Assembly: GCA_900752785.1 (NCBI GenBank)
Contig: CAADWP010000137.1
Location: 1 to 12,741, forward strand
Length of the DNA stretch: 12,741 nucleotides
Direction of reading: 5' to 3'
Source of the DNA: an uncultured Ruminococcus sp.
Lineage (GTDB): Bacteria; Bacillota; Clostridia; Oscillospirales; Ruminococcaceae
Within the stretch, counting starts at the first letter, position 1, and each line of letters starts with the position of its first letter. Positions 1 through 8,968 of the stretch are shown here, piece after piece. The notes below the pieces were generated by a model, which saw only the letters and a list, made by a program, of their open reading frames with translations, was not told where the DNA came from and made no database searches. The position numbers and the translations under genes are program-made.

Positions 1-15
1 AGGATTTTTTGTGTG

Positions 16-73
16 ATATGACGAAAAATATGCAAGCATATGACGTGCAAAGCCGTCAGGCGTGCTTTGTGCG
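16..73 (+). promoter_or_regulatory. Repeat- and hairpin-rich leader before the SDR gene
   Basis: Three overlapping structures are visible. An 8-base direct repeat ATATGACG occurs at 16-23 and 38-45, start to start 22 bases. A perfect inverted repeat ATATGC-AA-GCATAT lies at 28-41. A 10-bp RNA hairpin with two G-U pairs can form between 44-53 and 64-73; it competes with a smaller perfect hairpin TGACG/CGTCA at 41-45 and 54-58. No T-run follows, so this is not a plain intrinsic terminator. It could be an operator or a leader switch for the SDR-folC unit, or chance. The T6 at 5-10 might be the tail of a terminator lying outside the window. Confidence 0.3.
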
Positions 74-103
74 GTGTTGCCTTAATAAAGGAGGTTTATA
101 CAT

Positions 104-847
104 ATGGTAAACGTAAAAGGGAAATGGGCGCTGATAACAGGCGCAAGCCGCGGAATAGGCTTGCTTTCTGCAAAATTTATGGCTCGGCAGGGCTGTAATC
201 TTGTTCTTCACAGCCGAACCCCCGAACACTGTCAAAAGCTTATTGATGAGGTAAAGTCTCTCGGAGTAGAGGCTTACTCCGTTGGAGCAGAGCTTTCCGA
301 TATTACTCAGGTAGAAAAAATGCTTAAAGAAATTGACGCGCTGGGTATTCAGACAGACATTATTCTTAACAATGCAGGTTTACAGGTAACTTACAGAGAC
401 GAATTTCTGACGACTCCTGCGGAGGATTACGAAACAAGCTTCAGGATCAATACGATCGCTCCAATGATGATATGCTATCATTTTATCGGCGATATGGCTA
501 AGCGCGGATTCGGACGTATAGTCAATACTACAAGCGGAATCAACCTTGAACCGCAGCAGGCAGGATACTCCGCAAGCAAAGCGGCTCTCGACAAGGTAAC
601 CATAGACCTCGGTTCAATATATAATGGCACAGACGTTATCATCAGTCTTGCCGATCCGGGCTGGTGCAGAACTGAGCTTGGCGGTCCTAATGCTCCGAAT
701 TCACCGGAAAGCGCGCTCCCCGGAGTTCTTGTCGGCGCATTTGTGGACGATAAAAAATCCGGCAGAATTTTCCGCGCTCAGGAATTTTCGGGTTTGAGCA
801 TCGAAGAAGCTGTCGCAAAGGCTGAAACTCAGGAGAGTCCGTACTGA
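104..847 (+). CDS. Short-chain dehydrogenase/reductase (SDR), substrate unknown
   Basis: A cytoplasmic NAD(P)(H)-dependent oxidoreductase of the classical SDR family, 247 residues, the usual length. A single Rossmann domain fills the protein: the cofactor motif TGASRGIG is at residues 12-19, NNAG at 89-92, the catalytic Ser at 144, and the YxxxK pair is Tyr155/Lys159, followed by the PG motif at 185-186. Arg16 in the glycine-rich loop and Ser37-Arg38 after the second strand favour NADPH over NADH (inference). The start is set by AAAGGAGG at 87-94, nine bases before the ATG. The stop codon TGA overlaps the folC ATG by one base, so the two are probably translationally coupled. The family call is secure. 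The substrate is not readable: 3-oxoacyl-ACP reductase-like or sugar/polyol reductase roles are both possible, and coupling to folC allows but does not prove a pterin or folate link. Confidence 0.88.
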   Translation: MVNVKGKWALITGASRGIGLLSAKFMARQGCNLVLHSRTPEHCQKLIDEVKSLGVEAYSVGAELSDITQVEKMLKEIDALGIQTDIILNNAGLQVTYRDEFLTTPAEDYETSFRINTIAPMMICYHFIGDMAKRGFGRIVNTTSGINLEPQQAGYSASKAALDKVTIDLGSIYNGTDVIISLADPGWCRTELGGPNAPNSPESALPGVLVGAFVDDKKSGRIFRAQEFSGLSIEEAVAKAETQESPY

Positions 848-2130
848 TGGATATTAAGGAAACTATGGAGTTTATTAACTCTTTCAGTAAATCCGGTAAG
901 CCCGTTAAAGATCTGTCGCGCGCTCAAGAACTCATGAAGCACGTAGGAAATCCCGAAAGATCGCTGAAATTCGTCCATATTGCAGGAACTAACGGCAAAG
1001 GCTCGACAGTGGAATATATTTCAAACGCGCTGATATATTCAGGCTATAAGGTCGGTCAGTTCACATCGCCTTTTGTCCTTCATTATGCCGACAGAATACG
1101 CATAAACGGCGAAGAAATCAACGAAAACTCCCTGTGCAAAATTGCCGGGAACGTCAAAGAACGGATAATCGGTCGCGATTACTCTCAGTTTGAGATAACA
1201 ATGGCAATCGCTATACTTTGGTTCGCTCAAGAAAAATGCGATATTGTCATACTGGAAGCAGGAATAGGCGGACTTCTGGACTGCACAAACGTTATTGAAC
1301 CGCCGCTTTTAGCCGTTATCACGTCAATTTCACTTGACCATACCACTATTTTAGGCGATACCGTGGAAAAGATCGCCGAGCAGAAAGCAGGTATCATAAA
1401 GAAAAATTCGGCTGTCGTACTCTCAACAGACAACTGTGCGGACGTTAAGAAAATCGTGCGGAATACTGCAAAAAAAGCCTGTGCAGAGCTTGTTCCGTGC
1501 ATTAAGACAAAGATGATAAAAAACGATGATATATATGCAGAATTCAGCTATAAAGGTAAAATTTTAAAGCTGTCAATGCCGGGACTTCATCAGAAGATCA
1601 ACGCTGTGACCGCAATAACGGCTTGCGAATATCTGCGTACAAAGGGATTTAAAATTTCAGAGGAAAGCATTGAGAGATCAATTGAAACAACGCAGGTAAA
1701 GGCAAGATGCCAGTATATCGACGGCAAGCCTCCTGTTATAGTTGACGGCGGTCATAATATGGGCGGAATTGAGAGCCTTGAGCTGATATTGCGCAAGTAT
1801 GCCGTTTCACTGCAAAAAAAAATATACACTGTTATGGGAATGATTGAAACAAAGGACTATAAGGACGGCGTGTACACAATTTCGCGGTACTCCAATAAAA
1901 TGTTTACAGTTGACGGCTTTGCGCCAAATGCCGTAGATGTGCGAAGACTTGCAAAAATTGCCGAGGAGTATACCGATGCGGAGGCGTGTTCATCACTTGA
2001 TCAAGCCGTAAAACTGGCAAAAAGGCTTACTCTTGAAAAAGACGGGATCATGGTCGTCTGCGGATCACTTTATCTGGCGAGCGAGTATCTTAATGCTTTT
2101 GAAAATAATGGCAAAACTTTACAAAAGTAA
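847..2130 (+). CDS. folC: Folylpolyglutamate synthase / dihydrofolate synthase
   Basis: A Mur-ligase-family enzyme, 427 residues, that adds glutamate to (dihydro)folate using ATP, acting in the cytoplasm to make and retain folate cofactors. The ATP-binding central domain carries the P-loop GTNGKGST at 47-54, TSPF at 73-76, the EAGIGG...DCTN block at 137-148, SLDH at 162-165, and EQKAGIIK at 178-185, where Lys180 is at the position of the carbamylated lysine. The C-terminal glutamate-ligase domain shows VDGGHN at 299-304 (usually D-AHN) and a CGSLYL motif near residue 405. The block usually written GGRLDATN reads GGLLDCTN here, a variation I regard as tolerated. The ATG overlaps the upstream TGA by one base and has no strong separate Shine-Dalgarno, so it probably depends on reinitiation after the SDR. 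Whether it also has dihydrofolate synthase activity cannot be told from the sequence. Confidence 0.93.
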   Translation: MDIKETMEFINSFSKSGKPVKDLSRAQELMKHVGNPERSLKFVHIAGTNGKGSTVEYISNALIYSGYKVGQFTSPFVLHYADRIRINGEEINENSLCKIAGNVKERIIGRDYSQFEITMAIAILWFAQEKCDIVILEAGIGGLLDCTNVIEPPLLAVITSISLDHTTILGDTVEKIAEQKAGIIKKNSAVVLSTDNCADVKKIVRNTAKKACAELVPCIKTKMIKNDDIYAEFSYKGKILKLSMPGLHQKINAVTAITACEYLRTKGFKISEESIERSIETTQVKARCQYIDGKPPVIVDGGHNMGGIESLELILRKYAVSLQKKIYTVMGMIETKDYKDGVYTISRYSNKMFTVDGFAPNAVDVRRLAKIAEEYTDAEACSSLDQAVKLAKRLTLEKDGIMVVCGSLYLASEYLNAFENNGKTLQK

Positions 2131-2145
2131 TTCCTGTATTAGTGC

Positions 2146-2168
2146 AAAATGCCGAAAAAGCATTTTTT
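2146..2168 (+). terminator. Weak intrinsic terminator after folC
   Basis: A seven-base-pair A/T-rich stem (AAAATGC at 2146-2152 with GCATTTT at 2160-2166) has a seven-base loop and runs into a T6 tract at 2163-2168. It starts 15 bases after the folC stop and lies upstream of the gdhA promoter, the expected place for the end of the SDR-folC transcript. The stem has only two G-C pairs, so efficiency is probably modest. Confidence 0.5.
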
Positions 2169-2191
2169 GGAAAAATTGATACAATAAAGTA

Positions 2192-2220
2192 TTGCAAAAG
2201 TATTTCCACAGTGATATAAT
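2192..2220 (+). promoter_or_regulatory. Housekeeping-sigma promoter of gdhA with extended -10
   Basis: The -35 is TTGCAA (2192-2197) and the -10 is TATAAT (2215-2220), with an exact 17-base spacer. TGA directly precedes the -10, giving an extended -10 element. Transcription should start near A2227, leaving a leader of about 43 bases. That leader holds a perfect CTGC-TTTT-GCAG hairpin (2232-2243) close to the 5' end, and the ribosome site AAGGAGG at 2253-2259. This is a strong promoter by sequence and fits the high-expression codon use of gdhA. Confidence 0.85.
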
Positions 2221-2230
2221 TTTTCTATAG

Positions 2231-3622
<1,392 letters not shown>

Positions 3623-3663
3623 TTTAAAAATTTCAGTGACTCGAAATTAATGCAGTAATATTA

Positions 3664-3698
3664 AAATCCCCTTATTGTGCTAACCGATAAGGGGATTT
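3664..3698 (+). terminator. Hairpin terminator between gdhA and ddh
   Basis: A perfect 12-bp stem pairs AAATCCCCTTAT (3664-3675) with ATAAGGGGATTT (3687-3698) around an 11-base loop. The T-run after the hairpin is short and broken (ATTTCTATAAC), so some read-through into ddh is likely. The 3' edge of the stem is only eight bases before the ddh ribosome site. No good separate ddh promoter is visible between 3623 and 3663; the best -10-like match, TAATAT at 3656-3661, lacks a convincing -35. Confidence 0.72.
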
Positions 3699-3718
3699 CT
3701 ATAACAGGAGGTAATTAT

Positions 3719-4708
3719 ATGTCAAAATTAAGAATAGCTATCGCCGGATACGGCAATTTAGGCAAGGGAGTTGAACTTGCTGTCAGGCAAAACGACGATA
3801 TGGAGCTTGTGGGCATTTTTACACGCCGCGATCCCTCAACTGTAATCCCTCTTACAGAGGGCGTTAAGGTCTACAATTTCAGCGATGCGGAAAAAATGCA
3901 GAACGATGTCGATGTAATGATAATATGCGGCGGAAGCGCTACCGATCTTCCCAAGCAGACGCCTGAGCTTGCAAAATATTTTAATGTTATAGACAGCTTT
4001 GACACACACGCAAAAATTCCAAACCACTTTGAAAATGTGGACAAGGCTGCTAAGGAAAGCGGTCACCTCGCAATGATCTCACTCGGCTGGGATCCCGGTC
4101 TTTTCTCCCTTAACAGACTTTATGCCGAATCAATACTCCCGACAGGCAAAACCTACACTTTCTGGGGCAAAGGCGTAAGTCAGGGGCATTCGGACGCTAT
4201 CAGACGCGTTGAAGGAGTAAAAAGAGGTATCCAGTATACCGTTCCTGTTGAGGAAGCTATGGAAGCAGTCCGTTCGGGAAGTCAGCCCGAGCTTACTACA
4301 CGCCAGAAGCACAAAAGAGAATGCTTTGTCGTTGCAGAGGACGGAGCTGATCTCGCAAAAATCGAAAACGAAATTAAAACAATGAAAAATTACTTTGACG
4401 AGTACGATACGACCGTTAATTTCATTACCGAGGAGGAATTTGACGCCGTTCATAACAAGATGCCGCACGGAGGATTTGTTATGAGAAGCGGTCTCACGGG
4501 CGACGGTGAAAAAACTCATCATATGATCGAGTATTCTATCAAGCTTGAATCAAATCCCGAATTCACCGCAAGCGTGCTTATCTGTTATGCCCGCGCCCTC
4601 GGCAGACTCAGATCCGAGGGTCATACAGGCTGCAAAACCGCATTTGATATTGCTCCCGGCTATCTTTCAAAGCTTACTCCCGAGGAACTCAGAGCTTCTA
4701 TGCTTTAA
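3719..4708 (+). CDS. ddh: meso-Diaminopimelate D-dehydrogenase
   Basis: This enzyme makes meso-2,6-diaminopimelate in one step from tetrahydrodipicolinate, NADPH and ammonia, bypassing the acylated intermediates of the lysine pathway. The product feeds peptidoglycan and lysine. The protein has 329 residues, close to the known family length of about 320-330. Visible motifs are the dinucleotide-binding GYGNLGKG at 10-17, CGGSATDLP at 70-78, DSFDTH at 92-97, GWDPG at 123-127, and the substrate-site block around WGKGVSQGHSDAIRR at 149-163. An earlier in-frame GTG at 3677 would lie inside the terminator loop; the ATG at 3719 with AGGAGG at 3706-3711 (seven-base gap) is clearly the start. It sits directly behind gdhA, a second NADPH- and ammonia-using dehydrogenase. 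The 3' end is served by the bidirectional terminator at 4755-4781. Confidence 0.95.
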   Translation: MSKLRIAIAGYGNLGKGVELAVRQNDDMELVGIFTRRDPSTVIPLTEGVKVYNFSDAEKMQNDVDVMIICGGSATDLPKQTPELAKYFNVIDSFDTHAKIPNHFENVDKAAKESGHLAMISLGWDPGLFSLNRLYAESILPTGKTYTFWGKGVSQGHSDAIRRVEGVKRGIQYTVPVEEAMEAVRSGSQPELTTRQKHKRECFVVAEDGADLAKIENEIKTMKNYFDEYDTTVNFITEEEFDAVHNKMPHGGFVMRSGLTGDGEKTHHMIEYSIKLESNPEFTASVLICYARALGRLRSEGHTGCKTAFDIAPGYLSKLTPEELRASML

Positions 4709-4754
4709 GAGCTTACGTTCATAGGATAAACCGCACACCTTTTATAAAAAACTC

Positions 4755-4781
4755 GGCGGCGCCGCTTAAAGCAGTGCCGCC
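4755..4781. terminator. Bidirectional terminator between ddh and the small minus-strand gene
   Basis: The GC-rich stem GGCGGC (4755-4760) pairs with GCCGCC (4776-4781), with a possible small inner stem. On the plus strand it is followed by a T-rich tract ending in T6 at 4785-4790, and on the minus strand by T6 (A6 at 4746-4751). It therefore can end ddh from the left and the minus-strand operon from the right. The small minus-strand gene stops only eight bases from the stem. Confidence 0.82.
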
Positions 4782-4788
4782 ATATTTT

Positions 4789-4998
4789 TTATTGATTATT
4801 ATTCAATTCGCGGACGTCGTCAGGTATCTGTCCCGGAAGATAAGGATATACCTCGCCATAATTGCAAAGCTGCTGCTCATCCGATGCTGCATAAGGTATC
4901 AACCCTGTCATATCACCCCACGAAGCCGACGGACACGTATATTCAAGTCCGTTACGGTTGGGGTCGGGTACGGGAATTTCCATTTCTTTTCTGTTCAT
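4789..4998 (-). CDS. Small acidic protein of unknown function
   Basis: I do not recognise this 69-residue protein. It is acidic (11 Asp/Glu against 4 Lys/Arg), rich in proline and tyrosine, has two cysteines (residues 22 and 45), and shows no membrane segment or signal peptide. The middle carries a distinctive stretch CPSASWGDMTGLIP (22-35) and a later YPYLPGQIPDD segment (51-61). Three in-frame ATGs lie close together (5007, 5004, 4998). The Shine-Dalgarno GGGAG at 5008-5012 touches the first, and only the third has a normal nine-base gap, so I chose 4998. It lies 58 bases after the kinase gene on the same strand and ends right at the terminator, as the last gene of an operon should. The regular start signal, the amino-acid composition and the position support a real gene; there is no functional evidence. 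Confidence 0.68.
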   Translation of the reverse strand: MNRKEMEIPVPDPNRNGLEYTCPSASWGDMTGLIPYAASDEQQLCNYGEVYPYLPGQIPDDVRELNNNQ

Positions 4999-5056
4999 TT
5001 TCATCATCTCCCGTATCTATTTTTTGCATACAGAGAGAAAATATAAATGTAAAATT

Positions 5057-6016
5057 TTAACTTCCGAAAAATTCTTTCCCGATTATTTTGCAAATTTCCT
5101 CTTCTCGCTCCATAAACACACAGAGCTGGGCGTAAAGCTCATCACCGCGGTAAATGCAGTCTTCCGGAGTTTTCCCTTTAAAATATCCTTTCTTTTCAAT
5201 GCCGTCAATATAATAACGCATAGAAAGCTCACCCACTGTCCAAAGGATACCATAATACAACGAATTAACCTCATCATTCGTCAGCAAACCATTAAGCCCC
5301 TTGGAAAATCCTCGCGTCACTTCTATTAAAGCCGTCATATCCATAACGTCTCCTTTGCATACCGAACGGATCATATCGCCGTAATCAAGCGCCGCATATC
5401 CGCGCATCGCAGTATCAAGATCAATAACAGTACATCTGCTTCCAATTATTACATTATCGGCTTTAGCGTCGTTATGAACATTTCGCACGGGAAGACTTTT
5501 TATAAAAACAGTATAAATCTTATTTCCAAGACTGCTGAACAATTCGGCTCTTTTGGGAGCAATACTCATAAGCTTCTCATAATATTTTCTGAAATTATGA
5601 AAATCCTCTATCACTGCGGCAAAATTCATGTTTGTATCATTGATCGCTTTGATAAACGTTCCGAAAGAAATCCCAATAAAATAATAATTGCTTCCATAAT
5701 GCGCTTCGGAAGCCATATAACCGTACATACGCCATATTTCGCCGTCAGCTTCCAGAAAATTTGCGCTCCCTGCGGAAAGATAATGCGGCACGGTCACCAA
5801 ACTGCCTTTCAGTTTTGAAAAAGCTTCTTCTATTTTAGATATGTTTTCCATAACTAAATTTGGACAAGCAAAAACCTCTCTGTTCAGCGATTGCAGGATA
5901 TAACGCCCCGAAGCCGCGGTCACCAAATAAGTTTTGTTAATGTGACCGCTTTTCATTTCCGAAATCCCATAAATATTCGATATACCAAACAAAGAGGCAA
6001 TATTTTCAAGCCGCAT
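5057..6016 (-). CDS. APH/choline-kinase-fold phosphotransferase, NahK-like
   Basis: A 319-residue soluble kinase of the aminoglycoside phosphotransferase superfamily. An N-terminal lobe begins with the nucleotide-loop motif SGHINKTYLV at 23-32. The catalytic loop is HNDAKADN at 181-188 (catalytic Asp183, metal Asn188), and the metal motif is IDLDT at 198-202, followed by ALDYGDMIR at 209-217. GHIN near the N-terminus, HND in the catalytic loop and the IDLDT block are features of the N-acetylhexosamine 1-kinase (NahK/LnpB) branch, so an amino-sugar or related sugar substrate is the best guess. Homoserine or choline kinase-like roles are less likely, and drug resistance is not supported. Its ATG shares one base with the TGA of the DUF711 gene (TGATG), so the two are translationally coupled and probably made in matched amounts. 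No sugar transporter or phosphorylase is adjacent. Confidence 0.8.
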   Translation of the reverse strand: MRLENIASLFGISNIYGISEMKSGHINKTYLVTAASGRYILQSLNREVFACPNLVMENISKIEEAFSKLKGSLVTVPHYLSAGSANFLEADGEIWRMYGYMASEAHYGSNYYFIGISFGTFIKAINDTNMNFAAVIEDFHNFRKYYEKLMSIAPKRAELFSSLGNKIYTVFIKSLPVRNVHNDAKADNVIIGSRCTVIDLDTAMRGYAALDYGDMIRSVCKGDVMDMTALIEVTRGFSKGLNGLLTNDEVNSLYYGILWTVGELSMRYYIDGIEKKGYFKGKTPEDCIYRGDELYAQLCVFMEREEEICKIIGKEFFGS

Positions 6017-7374
6017 CAGTTTTTCAAACTTTGCATCGGTGCAGGAATCCTTCCGCCTCGATTTATGAATTTAGCAGAGGAACGCTCTTTTATCGGCATA
6101 ACCGGACCGCTGCCCAAAAGTCCGCCAAATTCAAGAGTTTCACCCTCTTTTCGTCCAATAGCGGGAATAAGGCGTACTGCCGTAGTCTTTGAATTTACCA
6201 TTCCGATAGCGGCTTCGTCGGCGATTATTGCCGAGATCGTCTCGGGAGATATCTCGCCCGGAACGACTATCATGTCAAGTCCGACAGAGCACACCGCAGT
6301 CATTGCTTCAAGCTTTTCAAGGCTGAGAACTCCTGCAACGGCAGCGTCTATCATTCCCGCGTCCTCCGATACGGGAATAAAAGCTCCCGAAAGTCCTCCA
6401 ACCGTGGAAGACGCCATAACTCCGCCTTTTTTTACAGCATCGTTCAACAATGCAAGACAGGCTGTAGTTCCATGCGTTCCGCACATTTCCAGACCCATTT
6501 CTTCAAGAATATGAGCAACGCTGTCGCCGATAGCAGGCGTCGGCGCAAGGGAAAGATCAACGATTCCGAAAGGTACGCCGAGCAGCTCCGATGCACGCGC
6601 GCCTACAAGCTGACCCATACGAGTGATCTTAAATGCGGTTTTCTTAATTATATCTGCAATTTCATTTATTGAAGCGTCCGGATACTTTGTCAATGCCGCA
6701 CGTACTACTCCCGGTCCGGAAACACCTACGTGAATTTCGCAGTCAGGTTCGCCAACGCCATGGAATGCGCCCGCCATAAAAGGATTATCCTCAACCGCGT
6801 TGCAGAAAACGACAAGCTTTGCAGGACCTATACAGTCACGGTCAGCCGTTCTTTCTGCCGATTCCTTGACAATTCTGCCCATGAGCTTTACCGCATCCAT
6901 GTTTATTCCCGATTTTGTCGAACCGATATTTACAGATGAACATATATTTTGAGTAATATCCAAAGCCTCTGGGATAGATTCGATAAGAGCCATATCGCCC
7001 GCGCTGAAGCCTTTATGTACCAATGCGGAATATCCTCCAATAAAGTTTACTCCGCAGGTATCGGCAGCTTTCTGGAGCGCCATTGCAAACTTCACCGGGC
7101 TTTCTCCGGGGCAGGCTGCCGCAAGCATAGCTATAGGCGTAACGGAAATTCTTTTATTAATTATCGGTATTCCGTACTCGGTTTCGATCTGCTCGCCTAC
7201 CGAAACGAGACGGCAGGCTTTATTTACAATTTTGTTGTAAACCTTTTCGCAGGCTTTGTCTATGTCCGTGTCGATACAGTCAAGAAGCGAAATTCCCATT
7301 GTTATCGTTCTTATATCAAGACATTCGTCCTGTATCATTCTTATGGTTTCAAGTATATTATAAGCGTTAAGCAT
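6016..7374 (-). CDS. UPF0210 (DUF711, PFL-like) protein
   Basis: A 452-residue cytoplasmic protein matching the UPF0210/DUF711 family end to end. Recognisable conserved blocks are RISVTPI at 75-81, [12 protein letters not shown] at 111-122, [11 protein letters not shown] at 152-162, [16 protein letters not shown] at 191-206, [13 protein letters not shown] at 216-228, [15 protein letters not shown] at 298-312, [16 protein letters not shown] at 326-341, [12 protein letters not shown] at 393-404, and the C-terminal [15 protein letters not shown]. The fold is known from structural genomics to resemble the pyruvate formate-lyase barrel, but no glycyl-radical RVxGY-type motif is visible near the C-terminus here. 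No reaction is firmly assigned to the family to my knowledge. The AGGAG at 7386-7390 lies 11 bases before the ATG. The gene follows its usual partner, the ACT protein, and overlaps the kinase start by one base. Confidence 0.92.
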   Translation of the reverse strand: MLNAYNILETIRMIQDECLDIRTITMGISLLDCIDTDIDKACEKVYNKIVNKACRLVSVGEQIETEYGIPIINKRISVTPIAMLAAACPGESPVKFAMALQKAADTCGVNFIGGYSALVHKGFSAGDMALIESIPEALDITQNICSSVNIGSTKSGINMDAVKLMGRIVKESAERTADRDCIGPAKLVVFCNAVEDNPFMAGAFHGVGEPDCEIHVGVSGPGVVRAALTKYPDASINEIADIIKKTAFKITRMGQLVGARASELLGVPFGIVDLSLAPTPAIGDSVAHILEEMGLEMCGTHGTTACLALLNDAVKKGGVMASSTVGGLSGAFIPVSEDAGMIDAAVAGVLSLEKLEAMTAVCSVGLDMIVVPGEISPETISAIIADEAAIGMVNSKTTAVRLIPAIGRKEGETLEFGGLLGSGPVMPIKERSSAKFINRGGRIPAPMQSLKN

Positions 7375-7416
7375 AGGTCGGTTTACTCCTCTTTTACCAA
7401 TTCATAATATGCGGGA

Positions 7417-7686
7417 TCATATCGTATGCATTGAGTTGAAAATATCCTCGTGCATTGTATGGATCGAAAGTCCAAGCTGCGTTCCCAAAGCTGTCATTTT
7501 TTCGACAAGCTCGGAAAAGTCTCCGTTTATATTGGAAATGTCCACCAGCATTATCATTGCGAACATATCCTGAAGCACGCTCTGCGTGACTTCTATCACA
7601 TTTACATTATACTCTGCGCAGATACCGCTTACTTTATGAAGTATTCCCACAGTATCTTTTCCTATTACAGTTATAACCGCTCTCAT
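7417..7686 (-). CDS. ACT-domain protein, UPF0237 family
   Basis: An 89-residue protein that is one ACT domain and nothing else, with the beta-alpha-beta-beta-alpha-beta pattern. The ligand-loop motif GKDTVGI is at residues 9-15, followed by the helix HKVSGICAEYNVNV and the strand pair around FAMIMLVDI (42-50). Free-standing ACT domains usually bind an amino acid or similar small ligand as dimers and pass the signal to a partner protein; here the partner is presumably the DUF711 protein encoded 42 bases downstream, a pairing conserved across many Firmicutes. GGAGG at 7694-7698, seven bases from the ATG, sets the start. The gene begins 20 bases after the stop of the AI-2E-family gene, so it is very likely co-transcribed. 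The ligand cannot be read from the sequence. Confidence 0.92.
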   Translation of the reverse strand: MRAVITVIGKDTVGILHKVSGICAEYNVNVIEVTQSVLQDMFAMIMLVDISNINGDFSELVEKMTALGTQLGLSIHTMHEDIFNSMHTI

Positions 7687-7706
7687 AATAAAACCTCCGT
7701 TTAAAT

Positions 7707-8939
7707 TTATTTTTTATTTTCTTGAATATGCTTATCTTTATTGACAGTCTCATCTGTCTTGGGAATATAGTCATTGGTAACTGTTGACATTTCCTTTTTG
7801 CTGAGAAGATAATTAATATACTCGCTTATCAGCGAATACACGACAGCAAACACAGGCACTCCGAGAACCATTCCCGGGAAATTGAACAATCCGCCGCCGA
7901 CGAGGATAGAGAATAATACCCAGAAGGATGAAATACCCGTAGACTGACCAAGTATCTTCGGACCGATAACGTTTCCGTCAAGCTGCTGTATAACAAGTAT
8001 CAGTATCGCAAACGGAATGACATCCTTCGGATAGGCAACTAAAAGCAGCAGACCGCTGGGGATCGCCCCGATAAACGGTCCGAAAAAGGGAATGATATTT
8101 GTTACTCCTACGATCACAGAGATCAGCACAGCAAAATTTATTTTCATTATATTCATGCAGATAAAGCAAAGAATACCAATAATTATCGAATCTATGATTT
8201 TTCCTGTAATAAATCCGCTTATCGAGCTGTTTGTCTGTGAGCAGACCCTGAAAAAACCGCCGGATGCTCTTTTGGGAAGAACCGCATAGATAAGCTTTGT
8301 GATCTGCGCTTGAAAATGCTCTTTATCATAAAGAAAATAAACTGCAACGATAAGTCCGATAAGAAAATCCTTTATAGCAATGAGGAAGCCTATAGTGCTG
8401 TCTGTGATCTTCTTCATCACATCCCCGATCTTCGGCACTAAATCGTTTACAAAGCCTGTAACGTCGACTTCAAAATTTTTAAGCTTCTCGTCAACCTGAG
8501 AAAGCAGATCAGGATACTTTGCAAGGAAGGAATTTACCCATTTTTCAAGATTGTCTATGTATGTTCCAACGTTATTGAATATCGTAGTTATGCTTTCAAC
8601 GACCTGCGGAAGTATGATCGCACACAAAGCGGCAAGCACTGCAAGAAATACAAGCATCGCAATAAACAGTGAGATCACTCGGGTAAGTCTGGGACGCGGC
8701 TTCTTTTTTTCTGTAAGCTTTTTCATACGCCTTTCTGTCCACATCATAATGGGATTTACAAGGTACGCGATAACAAGTCCCCAGGTAATGGGCGCCGCAA
8801 CGTTTAAAAATGTCTTTATTACTTTGCCAACGATCGTAAAATTGAACAGCAAAGCATATACGATAAGACAAGCCGCAAACGTAAGCACCGTGTATACCGA
8901 AATCGTATTATATTTGGAATTCCAGTTTACTTTCAACAT
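7707..8939 (-). CDS. AI-2E-family (PerM/YhhQ-type COG0628) membrane transporter
   Basis: A 410-residue polytopic inner-membrane protein of the AI-2E transporter family. Hydrophobic segments lie at about 15-37, 45-62, 88-110, 182-204, 247-264, 268-290, 294-318 and 338-372. The soluble insert at 111-180 is the usual family feature. Conserved blocks are VTNIIPFFGPFIGAIP (279-294) and GNVIGPKILGQSTGIS (322-337). The lysine-rich tail from 381 is predicted to be cytoplasmic. Members export varied things, including AI-2 and Na+/H+ exchange in some species, so the substrate is open. A GTG two codons upstream lies inside the ribosome site GAGGTGG (8942-8948), so I use the ATG at 8939. The consensus promoter at 8969-8997 lies just upstream. 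It is the first gene of the minus-strand operon. Confidence 0.9.
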   Translation of the reverse strand: MLKVNWNSKYNTISVYTVLTFAACLIVYALLFNFTIVGKVIKTFLNVAAPITWGLVIAYLVNPIMMWTERRMKKLTEKKKPRPRLTRVISLFIAMLVFLAVLAALCAIILPQVVESITTIFNNVGTYIDNLEKWVNSFLAKYPDLLSQVDEKLKNFEVDVTGFVNDLVPKIGDVMKKITDSTIGFLIAIKDFLIGLIVAVYFLYDKEHFQAQITKLIYAVLPKRASGGFFRVCSQTNSSISGFITGKIIDSIIIGILCFICMNIMKINFAVLISVIVGVTNIIPFFGPFIGAIPSGLLLLVAYPKDVIPFAILILVIQQLDGNVIGPKILGQSTGISSFWVLFSILVGGGLFNFPGMVLGVPVFAVVYSLISEYINYLLSKKEMSTVTNDYIPKTDETVNKDKHIQENKK

Positions 8940-8968
8940 TCCCACCTCATTAATATGTAGATAAATTT

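Noticed and set aside
3..110. Open frame from the left edge running into the SDR start (possible end of an upstream gene)
   Set aside because: It contains the SDR ribosome site and the hairpin region, ends in the SDR start codon area, and its cysteine-rich sequence does not resemble a known C-terminus. With only 35 codons it cannot be supported.
104..847. Pteridine/dihydromonapterin reductase (FolM-like) because of folC
   Set aside because: The glycine-rich motif is TGASRGIG, the classical form, and lacks the TGxxxRxG arrangement of pteridine reductases. Only the operon position points that way.
3677..3718. Longer N-terminus for Ddh from a GTG
   Set aside because: It would place the start inside the terminator loop and add 14 residues before the normal family start. 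AGGAGG is correctly placed for the ATG at 3719.
4774..5329. Plus-strand open frames opposite the small protein and kinase
   Set aside because: The first begins inside the terminator hairpin. Neither has a ribosome site, and both are antisense to better-supported genes.
5057..6016. Aminoglycoside resistance enzyme
   Set aside because: Only the superfamily fold is shared. The GHIN and IDLDT motifs fit the sugar-kinase-like branch, and the operon context is metabolic.
7707..8939. Specific role as quorum-signal (AI-2) exporter
   Set aside because: The family name is historical and its members have varied substrates. No luxS or lsr genes are nearby.
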